Below are positions 15,357 through 23,052 of a stretch of 34,466 nt of DNA, one piece after another. This DNA is from JBEVEP01 sp040512755 (GTDB taxonomy: Bacteria > Pseudomonadota > Alphaproteobacteria > Rhizobiales > Rhizobiaceae), in contig JBEVEP010000055.1 in NCBI GenBank assembly GCA_040512755.1, positions 1 to 34,466 on the forward strand, in the 5' to 3' direction. Every line of letters begins with the position of its first letter. Within the stretch, counting starts at the first letter, position 1. The translations under genes and the position numbers were made by a program. Below the pieces are notes generated by a model. It did no database searches. It was given only the letters and a program-made list of their open reading frames with translations, and was not told the origin of the DNA.

Positions 15357-16601
15357 AGCGACGTGCTCGCCTCTTCCAGCCGTGAGAAGCTCATTTCCCG
15401 GCGCGAAGATTTCCTGATCGACAAAGGCGAGTGCGCGCATTGCGCAGCCTTCGCGGATCAGCGGCATCTCGTCCGGCTCGGTGTCGAACGAAATCGCTTT
15501 CGAATGCTGGCCACCTGCCGTTCTGGCGATGGCTTCCAACATGGACGGCTCGATGAGGTCGAATGCCAATGCACCTTGTCCGACAATCGCCACGGGCGCC
15601 GGGTCGATCAAGGCAAAGAGCGAGCCGAGGCCAAATCCAATCGCTTCGCCCGCCTTCCTGAACGCCAGGCGCTCCGGTCCGTCATGGGCGCGGGCGCGTG
15701 CGGCAAGTTCAAGCATGTCAACGTCGGTGATATCGGCGGCCGGCATTTTGTCTTGGCCATGCCGCGTTGCATTGCGCCAGATCGCATAGTTGCCGGCATA
15801 GGCCTCGACGCAGCCGCGTCGGCCGCAGCGGCAGAGCGCGCCATCCGGGATGTGGATCATGTGACCGAACTCTCCCCCGGACGATTGCGTGCCGGTGAAC
15901 AGGTCTCCTTTGAGGACCATGCCCATGCCGATGCCATGCGAAAGCAGGATGGCGATAAAGTCTTCGCGATAACGCTCAGGTTTGTGTGAGCGGAGCGCGA
16001 CCGCAATCATGTTGCAGTCATTTTCCACTGTGGTCGGAATGCCGAACGCCGATTCCAGCATAGCCGCGAAGGGAATATCAGTATGGGGCGTTATCGGCGA
16101 CCACAGCATGGTCCGGGCGCCGGCGTCGGTGATGCCCTGGATAGCCAAGACGATGCGCAAGATCGGCCCGGCTCTGCCCTTTGCGCCGCCGACCAGCCGC
16201 CTGACCATCGCCAGCATCTCGGTGACGAGTGCGTCCTTCGAAATCGTGACGGTCGGCAACTCTTGGTGTTCGTCATCGATCACGCCTCCCGCATAGTCGA
16301 CAAGCGCGGCAGACAAGTAGTTCAACGACAGGACGACGGTCGCGACCGTTGCCGCTTCCGGATTGAGGCGCAGCGCCACCTGCGGCCTGCCGCGCTTCAC
16401 CGTCGGAGCCTCATTGCTTTTGGTTTCCAACAGGACGCCTTCATCGATGAGATCGGCCGAGATCGCGGAAATCGTCGAGTGGCTGAGGCTGGTGGTGCCG
16501 GCAATCTCGGTACGAGAGGGTTGGCCGTTTCGCCGCACGGCGCCAATGACCATGCCGCGATTGCGGCGACGCAAATCGTCGTGACGGATTCCGACCGTCA
16601 T
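15354..16601 (-). CDS. ROK-family transcriptional repressor, probably of the xyl operon (XylR-type)
   Basis: A 415-residue ROK (repressor, ORF, kinase) protein. An N-terminal winged helix-turn-helix (about 10-65, with S-R-T-E-I-A and L-S-H-S-T-I-S) is followed by a sugar-kinase-like fold. It has E-N-D-C-N at 193-197, G-G-E-F-G-H at 242-247 and the zinc motif C-R-C-G-R-R-G-C-V-E at 257-266. The ATG at 16601 has GGAGGG nine bases upstream; an earlier in-frame start at 16694 would run into the promoter region. It is divergent from xylF, with a perfect palindrome in the shared region, so it most likely represses xylFHG until a sugar is bound. Its effector is inferred from the transporter type, not seen. 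Confidence 0.85.
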   Translation of the reverse strand: MTVGIRHDDLRRRNRGMVIGAVRRNGQPSRTEIAGTTSLSHSTISAISADLIDEGVLLETKSNEAPTVKRGRPQVALRLNPEAATVATVVLSLNYLSAALVDYAGGVIDDEHQELPTVTISKDALVTEMLAMVRRLVGGAKGRAGPILRIVLAIQGITDAGARTMLWSPITPHTDIPFAAMLESAFGIPTTVENDCNMIAVALRSHKPERYREDFIAILLSHGIGMGMVLKGDLFTGTQSSGGEFGHMIHIPDGALCRCGRRGCVEAYAGNYAIWRNATRHGQDKMPAADITDVDMLELAARARAHDGPERLAFRKAGEAIGFGLGSLFALIDPAPVAIVGQGALAFDLIEPSMLEAIARTAGGQHSKAISFDTEPDEMPLIREGCAMRALAFVDQEIFAPGNELLTAGRGEHVA

Positions 16602-16687
16602 GTTGTGCGTTCCCTCCCGGCCCTTGCTGCGGCCCTTCCAAGACTTGCGAGAACCGTCAACAGCGCGCAACGCGTGTGAAAACGATA

Positions 16688-16716
16688 TTGACACGGTTAT
16701 CGCCCTGAGTCATTCT
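16688..16716 (+). promoter_or_regulatory. sigma70-type promoter of xylF
   Basis: TTGACA at 16688-16693 is a perfect -35 element. A 17-base spacer leads to CATTCT at 16711-16716, a fair -10. The -10 runs into the palindrome beginning at 16715, so a bound repressor would block polymerase. Confidence 0.65.
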
Positions 16717-16739
16717 TTTTTTCGAAGCTCGAAAAAAAG
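16715..16739. promoter_or_regulatory. perfect 25-bp palindromic operator, likely ROK repressor site
   Basis: CTTTTTTTCGA at 16715-16725 and its exact reverse complement at 16729-16739 flank a 3-base centre AGC. Rho-independent termination is unlikely, because the site lies upstream of xylF and overlaps its promoter -10. ROK repressors typically bind AT-rich palindromes with T-tract and A-tract arms like this. Confidence 0.8.
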
Positions 16740-16792
16740 CTTCCATTTGTGCAGTACGATTGATCGCGCCACCCCGGCGCAGGGAGGAAATG

Positions 16793-17833
16793 ATGAAGAA
16801 ATTTGCAGCCGCCATTCTGGCGGGTGTCGCCATGTCGTTTACGCTCGCGGCGGTGGCTGAAGCCAAGGACAAGGTGATCGGCGTGTCCTGGTCGAACTTC
16901 CAGGAGGAGCGCTGGAAGACGGACGAGGCGGCGATGAAGGCCGCGATCGAAGCCGCCGGCGACAAGTACATTTCGGCCGACGCACAGTCCAATCCGACGA
17001 AGCAGCTGACCGATGTTGAAAGCCTGATCAGCCAGGGCGCGAACGCGCTGATCATCCTGGCGCAGGACGCATCGGCGATCGGACCGGCCGTCCAGAAGGC
17101 CGTCGACGAAGGTATCCCTGTTGTCGGCTATGATCGCCTGATCGAGAACAAGGACGTTTTCTATCTGACTTTCGACAACAAGGAAGTCGGCCGCCTGCAG
17201 GCCAAGGGCGTGTTGGCCGCTAAGCCTGAGGGCAATTATGTCTTCATCAAGGGGTCAGGCGCTGACCCGAATGCGGACTTCCTGTTTGCGGGCCAGATGG
17301 AAGTGCTCAAGGAAGCTGTCGATGCTGGCAAGATCAAGAATGTTGGCGAGGCCTATACCGATGGCTGGCTGCCTGCCAATGCGCAGAAGAACATGGAGCA
17401 GTTCCTGACCGCCAACGACAACAAGGTCGACGCAGTCGTCGCCTCGAATGACGGCACCGCCGGCGGCGCCATCGCTGCACTCACGGCACAGGGCCTGGCT
17501 GGCACCGTGCCGGTTTCCGGCCAGGACGGCGACCATGCGGCCCTGAACCGGATCGCGCTCGGCACACAGACCGTCTCGGTCTGGAAGGATGCCCGCGAAC
17601 TCGGCAAGAACGCTGCCGAGATCGCTGCGCAGCTCGCCGACGGCAAGACGATGGCTGACATTCCTAACGCCGTCGATTTTACGACGCCGGGCGGAAACAC
17701 GGTCAAGTCGGTCTTCCTGACACCCGTGGCGATCACCAAGGACAACCTCAACGTCGTGATCGACGCTGGTTGGATCGGGAAGGACGTGGCCTGCGCGGGA
17801 GTGGCTGCCGGCTCGGTGGCCGCCTGCAACTGA
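16793..17833 (+). CDS. xylF: sugar ABC transporter substrate-binding protein, XylF-like
   Basis: A 346-residue periplasmic binding protein of the ribose/xylose class that captures a pentose and hands it to XylH. The signal peptide covers about 24 residues (M-K-K-F start, A-E-A end). Family features include I-G-V-S-W-S-N-F near residue 29, P-V-V-G-Y-D-R-L-I near 110, A-S-N-D-G-T-A-G-G near 218 and P-V-S-G-Q-D-G-D near 237, matching XylF more than RbsB or ChvE. AGGGAGG five bases before 16793 supports this ATG over the one at 16790. A 310-base gap rich in hairpins separates it from xylH. Xylose is the likely but unproven substrate. Confidence 0.88.
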   Translation: MKKFAAAILAGVAMSFTLAAVAEAKDKVIGVSWSNFQEERWKTDEAAMKAAIEAAGDKYISADAQSNPTKQLTDVESLISQGANALIILAQDASAIGPAVQKAVDEGIPVVGYDRLIENKDVFYLTFDNKEVGRLQAKGVLAAKPEGNYVFIKGSGADPNADFLFAGQMEVLKEAVDAGKIKNVGEAYTDGWLPANAQKNMEQFLTANDNKVDAVVASNDGTAGGAIAALTAQGLAGTVPVSGQDGDHAALNRIALGTQTVSVWKDARELGKNAAEIAAQLADGKTMADIPNAVDFTTPGGNTVKSVFLTPVAITKDNLNVVIDAGWIGKDVACAGVAAGSVAACN

Positions 17834-17859
17834 TCGGTCGCTTGACACCATGAACGATG

Positions 17860-17894
17860 AACGCCGCGGTTCGCGATACGCCGCGGCGTTTTCT
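17860..17894 (+). terminator. hairpin plus T-rich tail after xylF
   Basis: AACGCCGCGG at 17860-17869 pairs perfectly with CCGCGGCGTT at 17881-17890 around 11 nt, followed by TTCT. It resembles a weak intrinsic terminator; because xylH and xylG lie downstream on the same strand, partial termination would give more XylF than permease. Confidence 0.6.
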
Positions 17895-17895
17895 A

Positions 17896-18081
17896 CCGCA
17901 TCGGCCCGAAAATCGGAACCGATTTTCGGCAAGCACGATGCGGGTTCGAGGAGATACAGCGTCCTTTGCACGTCCGAAAGGACGCGCGGCGCTGTACAGT
18001 GGTTCAGTGTTGGATTGAATCGCCCTCTAACTCTTTGTTTCAACGCAATTCCGGACGGAATCCCACTTTTTCCGGAATTGC
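17896..18081. repeat. three-module palindromic mosaic element between xylF and xylH
   Basis: Three successive palindromes are visible. The first is CCGCATC/GATGCGG (17896-17943) enclosing CCGAAAATCGG/CCGATTTTCGG. The second is GCGTCCTTT/AAAGGACGC (17959-17985). The third is GCAATTCCGGA/TCCGGAATTGC (18045-18081). This modular form is typical of rhizobial intergenic mosaic elements. Related modules occur near 15321 and 22100 in this window. It fills most of the gap inside the xyl operon without encoding a protein. Confidence 0.75.
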
Positions 18082-18143
18082 TCTAAGATGTCAGGTATCC
18101 GGCCGTCTGCCGTGGACGGCAGGCCGGAGGGGAGTAGATCGCC

Positions 18144-19496
18144 ATGACCGATGCCACATCCGGCGCGGCGCCTGACCGTGCTCGCTCGTCCGAGCTGTCG
18201 GGACTGGGCCGTTTCCTCAAGGCAACCGAACTCGATACGCGCATGCTGGGTATGCTCGGCGCCCTGCTGATCATCTGGATCGGGCTGCAGGTCGTTTCCA
18301 GCATCCGGCTCGGGGTCAATCCGCTCGATTTCGATAGCCGCTCATTCCTGTCGATCCGCAATCTGTGGAACCTGTCGGTTCAGACATCTTCGGTGGCAAT
18401 CATGGCCACGGGCATGGTGCTGGTCATCGTCATGCGCAACATCGACCTGTCGGTGGGCTCGGTGGAAGGGCTGGTCGGCATGATCATGGGCTTTGCCCAG
18501 GTGCATTTCCTGATCCGCACCGTTGGCCTGGAGTTGGGCAATCCCTGGATCTGGGTGATCGCGCTCGCGATTGGCCTTGCGATCGGTCTCATGATCGGCG
18601 CGCTGCAAGGCTTCATCATTGCCTACCTCGATGTGCCGTCGTTCATCGTCACGCTTGGCGGCCTGCTGATATGGCGCGGGGCCGCGTGGTGGGTCACCAG
18701 CGGCCAGACCATCGCGCCGCTCGACGCGACCTTCCAGTTGATGGGCGGCGGCCCGCAAGGGTCGATCGGCGCGAAATGGAGCTGGATCGTTGGCGTCGTC
18801 GCCTGCGTTGGCGTTGTGCTGGCGCTGCTCAACGGAAGACGCCAGCGGCAGCGCTTCAGATTCCCGCTGCGTCCGGTCTGGGCAGAGGTTTTCCTCGGCA
18901 TCGTCGCATGCGTGATCATCCTTGGCGCCGTCTGGATCGCGAACGCCTATCCCTGGCCGGCGGGAATTGTGAAGAAATACGCCGAGGCCAGCGGAATTAC
19001 AGTGCCTGACGGCGGCTTGTTCATCGCCCACGGGATCGCCATTCCAGTCCTGATGGCGATTGCGGTCGGCGTCGTGATGACCTTCATCACGAGGCGCACC
19101 CGTTTCGGCCGCTATGTTTTCGCGATCGGCGGCAATCCGGAGGCGGCCAACCTCGCCGGCATCAACACCCGGTGGGTGACCATGAAAGTGTTCATGATCA
19201 TGGGCCTGCTGGCCGCAATCAGCGCGGCGATTGCGTCGGCTCGCCTGAATTCCTCGACCAATTCGCTCGGAACACTTGACGAACTGCTGGTGATCGCCGC
19301 CGCGGTCATCGGGGGCACCTCGCTCGCTGGCGGTTCCGGCACTGTGCTGGGTGCGATGCTGGGCGCATTGCTCATGCAGTCCCTGCAGTCGGGCATGGTG
19401 CTGCTCGGCGTGGACTCCCCGATGCAGAGCATCGTCGTCGGAGCCGTCCTCGTCATCGCCGTCTGGCTCGATACAGTCTATCGCAAGCGGGTTTAG
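18144..19496 (+). CDS. xylH: sugar ABC transporter permease, XylH-like
   Basis: A 450-residue inner-membrane permease of the ribose/xylose family with about ten to twelve hydrophobic segments. Conserved stretches include N-I-D-L-S-V-G-S-V near residue 98, V-P-S-F-I-V-T-L-G-G near 160 and the cytoplasmic coupling loop I-G-G-N-P-E-A-A-N-L-A-G-I near 328. The length fits XylH better than the shorter RbsC. GGAGGGG lies upstream of the ATG. The stop is ten bases before the xylG start. Confidence 0.9.
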   Translation: MTDATSGAAPDRARSSELSGLGRFLKATELDTRMLGMLGALLIIWIGLQVVSSIRLGVNPLDFDSRSFLSIRNLWNLSVQTSSVAIMATGMVLVIVMRNIDLSVGSVEGLVGMIMGFAQVHFLIRTVGLELGNPWIWVIALAIGLAIGLMIGALQGFIIAYLDVPSFIVTLGGLLIWRGAAWWVTSGQTIAPLDATFQLMGGGPQGSIGAKWSWIVGVVACVGVVLALLNGRRQRQRFRFPLRPVWAEVFLGIVACVIILGAVWIANAYPWPAGIVKKYAEASGITVPDGGLFIAHGIAIPVLMAIAVGVVMTFITRRTRFGRYVFAIGGNPEAANLAGINTRWVTMKVFMIMGLLAAISAAIASARLNSSTNSLGTLDELLVIAAAVIGGTSLAGGSGTVLGAMLGALLMQSLQSGMVLLGVDSPMQSIVVGAVLVIAVWLDTVYRKRV

Positions 19497-19506
19497 GAGA
19501 TCAGCC

Positions 19507-20295
19507 ATGGACCAGACCCACACGCCGCTTGTCGAAATGAAGAACATGTCGATAGCCTTCGGTGGCATCCGCGCCGTCGATGATGCTTCCGTCGACCTTT
19601 ATCCGGGGGAGGTCGTCGCCCTGCTTGGCCACAATGGCGCCGGCAAGTCGACGCTGATCAAGATCCTATCCGGCGCCTACAAGCGCGACAGCGGCACGAT
19701 CTTCGTCAATGGCGAAGAGGCTTCGATCAGCAATCCGCGCGACGCCAAGAAATACGGCATCGAAACGATCTACCAGACGCTCGCGCTTGCCGACAATGTG
19801 GATGCGGCGGCGAACCTTTTCCTGGGACGGGAGCTCCGCACCGCTTGGGGAACGCTGGACGACGTCGCGATGGAGGCAGAGGCGCGCAAGGTCATGGGCC
19901 GACTCAATCCGCGCTTCCAGAGATTCAAGGACCCGGTGCTGAAATTGTCGGGCGGGCAGCGTCAGTCTGTCGCGATTGCGCGCGCGATCCTGTTCAACGC
20001 GCGAATCCTGATCATGGATGAGCCGACGGCGGCGCTCGGACCTCAGGAAACTGCTCAGGTGGGTGAGTTGGTGAAGCAGCTCAAGGCCGACGGGATCGGC
20101 ATTTTCCTGATCAGCCACGACATCCACGATGTCTTCGATCTCGCGGACCGTGTCTGCGTCATGAAGAACGGACAGGTCGTCGGAACGGCGCGCACGGAGG
20201 ATGTCACCAAGGACGAGGTGCTGGGCATGATCATTCTCGGCAAGTGCCCGCCCGGCGCGGTTCCGGGGCCCGGGGCACTGAAACTTGCCGCCTGA
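19507..20295 (+). CDS. xylG: sugar ABC transporter ATP-binding protein, half-size XylG
   Basis: A 262-residue ABC ATPase with Walker A G-H-N-G-A-G-K-S-T, signature L-S-G-G-Q-R-Q-S, Walker B I-L-I-M-D-E-P and switch histidine in I-S-H-D-I. E. coli XylG has two fused nucleotide-binding domains (about 510 residues); this one has a single domain, as in the FrcA-type proteins of rhizobia, so it presumably works as a homodimer. AGGAG at 19496-19500, overlapping the xylH stop, sets the ATG at 19507; the frame is open further upstream inside xylH but without support. Confidence 0.9.
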   Translation: MDQTHTPLVEMKNMSIAFGGIRAVDDASVDLYPGEVVALLGHNGAGKSTLIKILSGAYKRDSGTIFVNGEEASISNPRDAKKYGIETIYQTLALADNVDAAANLFLGRELRTAWGTLDDVAMEAEARKVMGRLNPRFQRFKDPVLKLSGGQRQSVAIARAILFNARILIMDEPTAALGPQETAQVGELVKQLKADGIGIFLISHDIHDVFDLADRVCVMKNGQVVGTARTEDVTKDEVLGMIILGKCPPGAVPGPGALKLAA

Positions 20296-20313
20296 CATGA
20301 CGTAACGTCATGT
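20295..20313. promoter_or_regulatory. perfect 19-bp palindrome after xylG
   Basis: ACATGACGT at 20295-20303 and ACGTCATGT at 20305-20313 are exact reverse complements around a single A. It begins in the xylG stop codon and lies 115 bases before the CHASE kinase gene. With no T tract it is unlikely to be a terminator; it may be a protein binding site. Confidence 0.5.
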
Positions 20314-20427
20314 GCACGTTACTCGCAACGCGTGCGAATTTTGCTGGCCTGGCGCCCGGATATCACGGGGCAGCCTTATTGCATTAGCTTGTTCTGTTGT
20401 TAAGTTTTGGTCGTCTCCAGTGCCAGG

Positions 20428-22050
20428 ATGCGGCTGTTGAAGAAACTCTTTCCGTTTGCCGTTTTCCTTTCCGTGGCGCTCGCCAGCCTCGTGATGGCGG
20501 GTTTCGCCTATTTCGCGAGCGAGGAGGCCGGCCGCATCAAATTCGCGGCGACCGCCGACGATGCGTTGGCGCGGATTCAGGGGCGGATGGACCTCCATTT
20601 GTCGCTGCTTCGCGCCACCCATTCCTTTCTCGACGTCCATGACGGACGGGTTTCGCGGAATAACTTCGAAACGTTCGTCAAGGGACTCGACCTCAACAAG
20701 ACCTATACCGGTCTGCGTGGTATCGGCTTTCTTCGGCTTGCGGGGAAAAATGACGATGCGGCGGTCGAGGCCTATCTGAAAGAACAATACGGGGTCACCC
20801 GGAAGATCTGGCCGGAAACCGGATTGCCGCGACGTCTGCCTGTGGTCCTTTTCGCGCCGCTCGCGTCGACCGATGGCATCGGCTACGACATGTATAGCGA
20901 TCCGCTTCGCCGACCTGCGCTGGATGCAGCGATAAGCAAACCAGGACCCCGCGCCACGGGTCGTGTCCAGCTTGGCCAGGTCATCGGTGGAGAACAGTTT
21001 CCAGGCTTCCTTATTTTTCTTCGTCTGAACGAGGCAACACCTCCTTCCATGGCGGAGGAGTCGACGATGCCTGTTTCGGGCGTCCTCTACGCGGCTTTTC
21101 GCGCGAATGAGATCTTCGGCGCCGCGCTTGGCCAGACACCGCTGCTGCCGGTGAACGTCGAGGTCTATGAAAACAGCGTCGAGCCGGAAAACCTTCTCTT
21201 CCGTTCGCAGGTAGCGCCCAATCCTCATGTCGCCGAGTCGCATCTCGTGACACGGAACCTTGTGATCGCCGGTCAGCCATGGATCGTCGTCTTCCGGCCA
21301 ACAGACGCCTTCGTACTGCCGGCATCGAGGATTGTCCCGATCACTTTCGGCCTAATAGGACTTGTTCTGGCAGGCGCGATTGCCTTGCTCGCCCGGTGGC
21401 AGGACCGCGCCTACTCTGCGGTCCAGAAGCTGCAGAATACGACGGAAAAGACCTTGCTGGAAAAGGAGTTGATGCTTCAGGAAATGAAGCACCGCATCAA
21501 GAACTCGATCAGCCGCGTTCTTGCCATGGCGCGACAGACGGCGACGCACTCCAAGACCATCGACGAGTTTTCAGCTTCGTTCGCATCCCGACTCCAGGCG
21601 ATGGCCGCTTCGCAGGACATGCTCACCCGGTCTCGCTGGCAAAAGGCCGATCTCGAGGAATTGCTAAAGACAGAGGTCGAACAGGTCTTCGGCAAGAATC
21701 TCGATGCCGGAACGCTCTCCGGGCCGCCGGTGCAGCTCGACGAGACGACGACCCAGGCGCTCGGCCTGACATTCCATGAGCTGGCGACCAACGCACTGAA
21801 ATACGGCGATGTTGGGCGCGGCAAAGGCGGATTGAAGGTCGACTGGAAGGTGAGCCGGTCGCGGGCTGGCAGAACGCTTCAGCTAAACTGGTCGGAAGCC
21901 AGCGAGGAAGCCCTGTCGGCGCCCGACCGGATAAGCTTTGGCACAAGGCTGATCGACATGAACATCACCCGTGAACTGGACGGAAAGATTGCTCGAGACT
22001 TTCGTGCCGACGGCCTCAGCGTGGAGATAGAAATTCCTCTTGGCGACTGA
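20428..22050 (+). CDS. CHASE-domain HWE/HisKA_2 sensor histidine kinase
   Basis: A 540-residue membrane-bound sensor kinase. One N-terminal helix (about 8-30) and a second near 305-328 flank a periplasmic CHASE domain. That domain contains L-R-G-I-G-F-L, G-I-G-Y-D-M-Y-S-D-P-L-R-R-P-A and other typical stretches. The cytoplasmic kinase has phosphoacceptor His355 in E-M-K-H-R-I-K-N, the N-box T-F-H-E-L-A-T-N-A-L-K-Y-G, and W-S-E near residue 490, all marks of the HWE/HisKA_2 class. Kinases of this class commonly feed PhyR in alphaproteobacteria, and the GSR locus begins 2 kb downstream, but no EcfG promoter precedes this gene. The ATG at 20428 is chosen because the helix follows directly; a TTG at 20407 is possible. 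Confidence 0.88.
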   Translation: MRLLKKLFPFAVFLSVALASLVMAGFAYFASEEAGRIKFAATADDALARIQGRMDLHLSLLRATHSFLDVHDGRVSRNNFETFVKGLDLNKTYTGLRGIGFLRLAGKNDDAAVEAYLKEQYGVTRKIWPETGLPRRLPVVLFAPLASTDGIGYDMYSDPLRRPALDAAISKPGPRATGRVQLGQVIGGEQFPGFLIFLRLNEATPPSMAEESTMPVSGVLYAAFRANEIFGAALGQTPLLPVNVEVYENSVEPENLLFRSQVAPNPHVAESHLVTRNLVIAGQPWIVVFRPTDAFVLPASRIVPITFGLIGLVLAGAIALLARWQDRAYSAVQKLQNTTEKTLLEKELMLQEMKHRIKNSISRVLAMARQTATHSKTIDEFSASFASRLQAMAASQDMLTRSRWQKADLEELLKTEVEQVFGKNLDAGTLSGPPVQLDETTTQALGLTFHELATNALKYGDVGRGKGGLKVDWKVSRSRAGRTLQLNWSEASEEALSAPDRISFGTRLIDMNITRELDGKIARDFRADGLSVEIEIPLGD

Positions 22051-22090
22051 ACGCTGGCTTAGCGAAAGTCGCCCGAAACCGAATCGGGGA

Positions 22091-22160
22091 AGCTTCCTCT
22101 AAGTCTTTGTTTCCGCATCGGATTAATCCGAAAACAGCTTCCCACCTTTCGGACCGATGC
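22091..22160. repeat. palindromic mosaic-repeat module after the CHASE kinase gene
   Basis: GCATCGG at 22115-22121 pairs with CCGATGC at 22154-22160, enclosing TCCGAAA (22127-22133) paired with TTTCGGA (22147-22153). The preceding CTCTAAGTCTTTGTTT matches CTCTAACTCTTTGTTT at 18026-18040, so it is a variant of the same intergenic repeat family. Confidence 0.65.
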
Positions 22161-22165
22161 CGCAA

Positions 22166-22198
22166 CAAAAACGGCAGCCCTGAAAAACAGGGCTGCCG
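22166..22198 (-). terminator. Rho-independent terminator of the glycine-zipper lipoprotein gene
   Basis: CGGCAGCCCTG at 22172-22182 and CAGGGCTGCCG at 22188-22198 form a perfect 11-bp stem with a 5-nt loop. Read on the minus strand, the stem is followed by TTTTTGTTG, so it ends the gene at 22228-22482. Confidence 0.85.
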
Positions 22199-22227
22199 GG
22201 TCACTCGTTAAACGTAATCGGTCGTGC

Positions 22228-22482
22228 TTAGCAGCGCTCTATGTATTCGCGGCCCGTATACCGGTCGCGATAGCGGCAGTAGCCGGGACGGTCAGCCACG
22301 CGGCCCAAAAGGTAACCACCAACGGCGCCGGCTGCAGCGCCAACCGCCGCACCTTCCCAGGTACCAGCCGCAATACCGCCGATTGCCGCGCCCGCGGCGC
22401 TGCCGACCACCGCTGTCTTCTCGGCGGTCGTGCACCCCGTTACCGCGATCATCGCGGCGATCGCGAAAAGAACGTTCCTCAT
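22228..22482 (-). CDS. small glycine-zipper lipoprotein
   Basis: An 84-residue predicted outer-membrane or periplasmic lipoprotein. The lipobox A-V-T-G-C places the lipidated Cys at residue 17. A Gly/Ala-rich zipper (A-A-G-A-A-I-G-G-I-A-A-G and A-A-A-G-A-V-G-G) spans about 28-60, and a Cys- and Arg-rich tail ends with a C-terminal Cys. AGGAGA lies six bases before the ATG at 22482; a longer frame from 22521 adds a non-signal leader. Glycine-zipper lipoproteins of this kind are widespread envelope proteins of uncertain function. It has its own terminator, and no EcfG motif was found upstream. Confidence 0.82.
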   Translation of the reverse strand: MRNVLFAIAAMIAVTGCTTAEKTAVVGSAAGAAIGGIAAGTWEGAAVGAAAGAVGGYLLGRVADRPGYCRYRDRYTGREYIERC

Positions 22483-22558
22483 GCTTGCTCTCCTATGGTG
22501 CTTACGTCCCTGCCTCGTCACATAACACGCCAGCAGGTACCTGCTTCAAGTAAATTGC

Positions 22559-22879
22559 CTACTCAGTATGACCGTTGCCCGTGAACCGGGAATTTGACAC
22601 AACCGTAACGTCGGCAGCGGTTACCGATGCCTCGAGTGTGCCGTCGGGTTTGACCTGCCAAAAGAGTTCGGCGTCTTCCTCCTCAAGCGCAGGATCGACT
22701 GGCACGCATTGTGCGAAAAGCCGGAAATCCTGGCCCTTCAAAGAACCGACAGCCAAGGGCAGTTCCTCGTAGCACTCTTCTTCTGTCTCGAAGATTGGCA
22801 CCGGGGCAGGGAGTTCCCGGCAGTCTGCAAGGTCGTGTGAGCACCCGATGAGCAACAAAAGTGCCGCAATATGTTCCAT
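22559..22879 (-). CDS. small exported acidic protein of unknown function, EcfG-controlled
   Basis: A 106-residue protein with a short hydrophobic N-terminus (M-E-H-I-A-A-L-L-L-L-I-G-C), possibly a signal sequence or lipobox with Cys at residue 13. It has further cysteines in D-C-R-E-L, E-E-C-Y-E-E and A-Q-C-V-P-V, a spacing suggesting disulfides in the periplasm. I do not recognise a characterised family. GGAGA lies before the ATG at 22879; an in-frame start at 22954 would run through the EcfG-type promoter at 22902-22926 and is rejected. That promoter predicts a very short leader and induction by general stress. Confidence 0.7.
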   Translation of the reverse strand: MEHIAALLLLIGCSHDLADCRELPAPVPIFETEEECYEELPLAVGSLKGQDFRLFAQCVPVDPALEEEDAELFWQVKPDGTLEASVTAADVTVVSNSRFTGNGHTE

Positions 22880-22901
22880 GACGGCTCTCCGTTTCGGTAA
22901 A

Positions 22902-22926
22902 AACGGAAAAAGCTGGTTTAGGTTCC
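22902..22926 (-). promoter_or_regulatory. EcfG-type GSR promoter for the 22559-22879 gene
   Basis: On the minus strand GGAAC (22926-22922), 16 bases, then CGTT (22905-22902), an exact match to the alphaproteobacterial EcfG consensus. The start codon lies 23 bases downstream. Confidence 0.8.
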
Positions 22927-23021
22927 GGAAAAGCCCGCAGGGCAGCATCGCCACAGTCGCGTTCGGTGGCAGGAAAAATGCGCTGGCAACAGATTGGCCA
23001 CGAAAAAAGTTGTCTTTTGAT

Positions 23022-23046
23022 GGAACCTCTTCGCCGCTTTCTCGTT
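23022..23046 (+). promoter_or_regulatory. EcfG-type GSR promoter with no protein gene downstream
   Basis: GGAAC at 23022-23026, 16 bases, CGTT at 23043-23046. Downstream on this strand there is no credible coding frame; instead a set of hairpins ends in an intrinsic terminator at 23151-23177. This promoter is therefore assigned to a small RNA. Confidence 0.8.
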
Positions 23047-23052
23047 ATATGC

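Noticed and set aside
17905..17930. GGAAC followed by CGAT near 17915 as an EcfG promoter
   Set aside because: The -10 does not match, and the site is inside a palindromic mosaic repeat with no stress gene behind it.
18342..19568. A 408-codon minus-strand frame opposite xylH
   Set aside because: It is antisense to a clear permease and shows His/Asp/Arg-rich composition typical of shadows.
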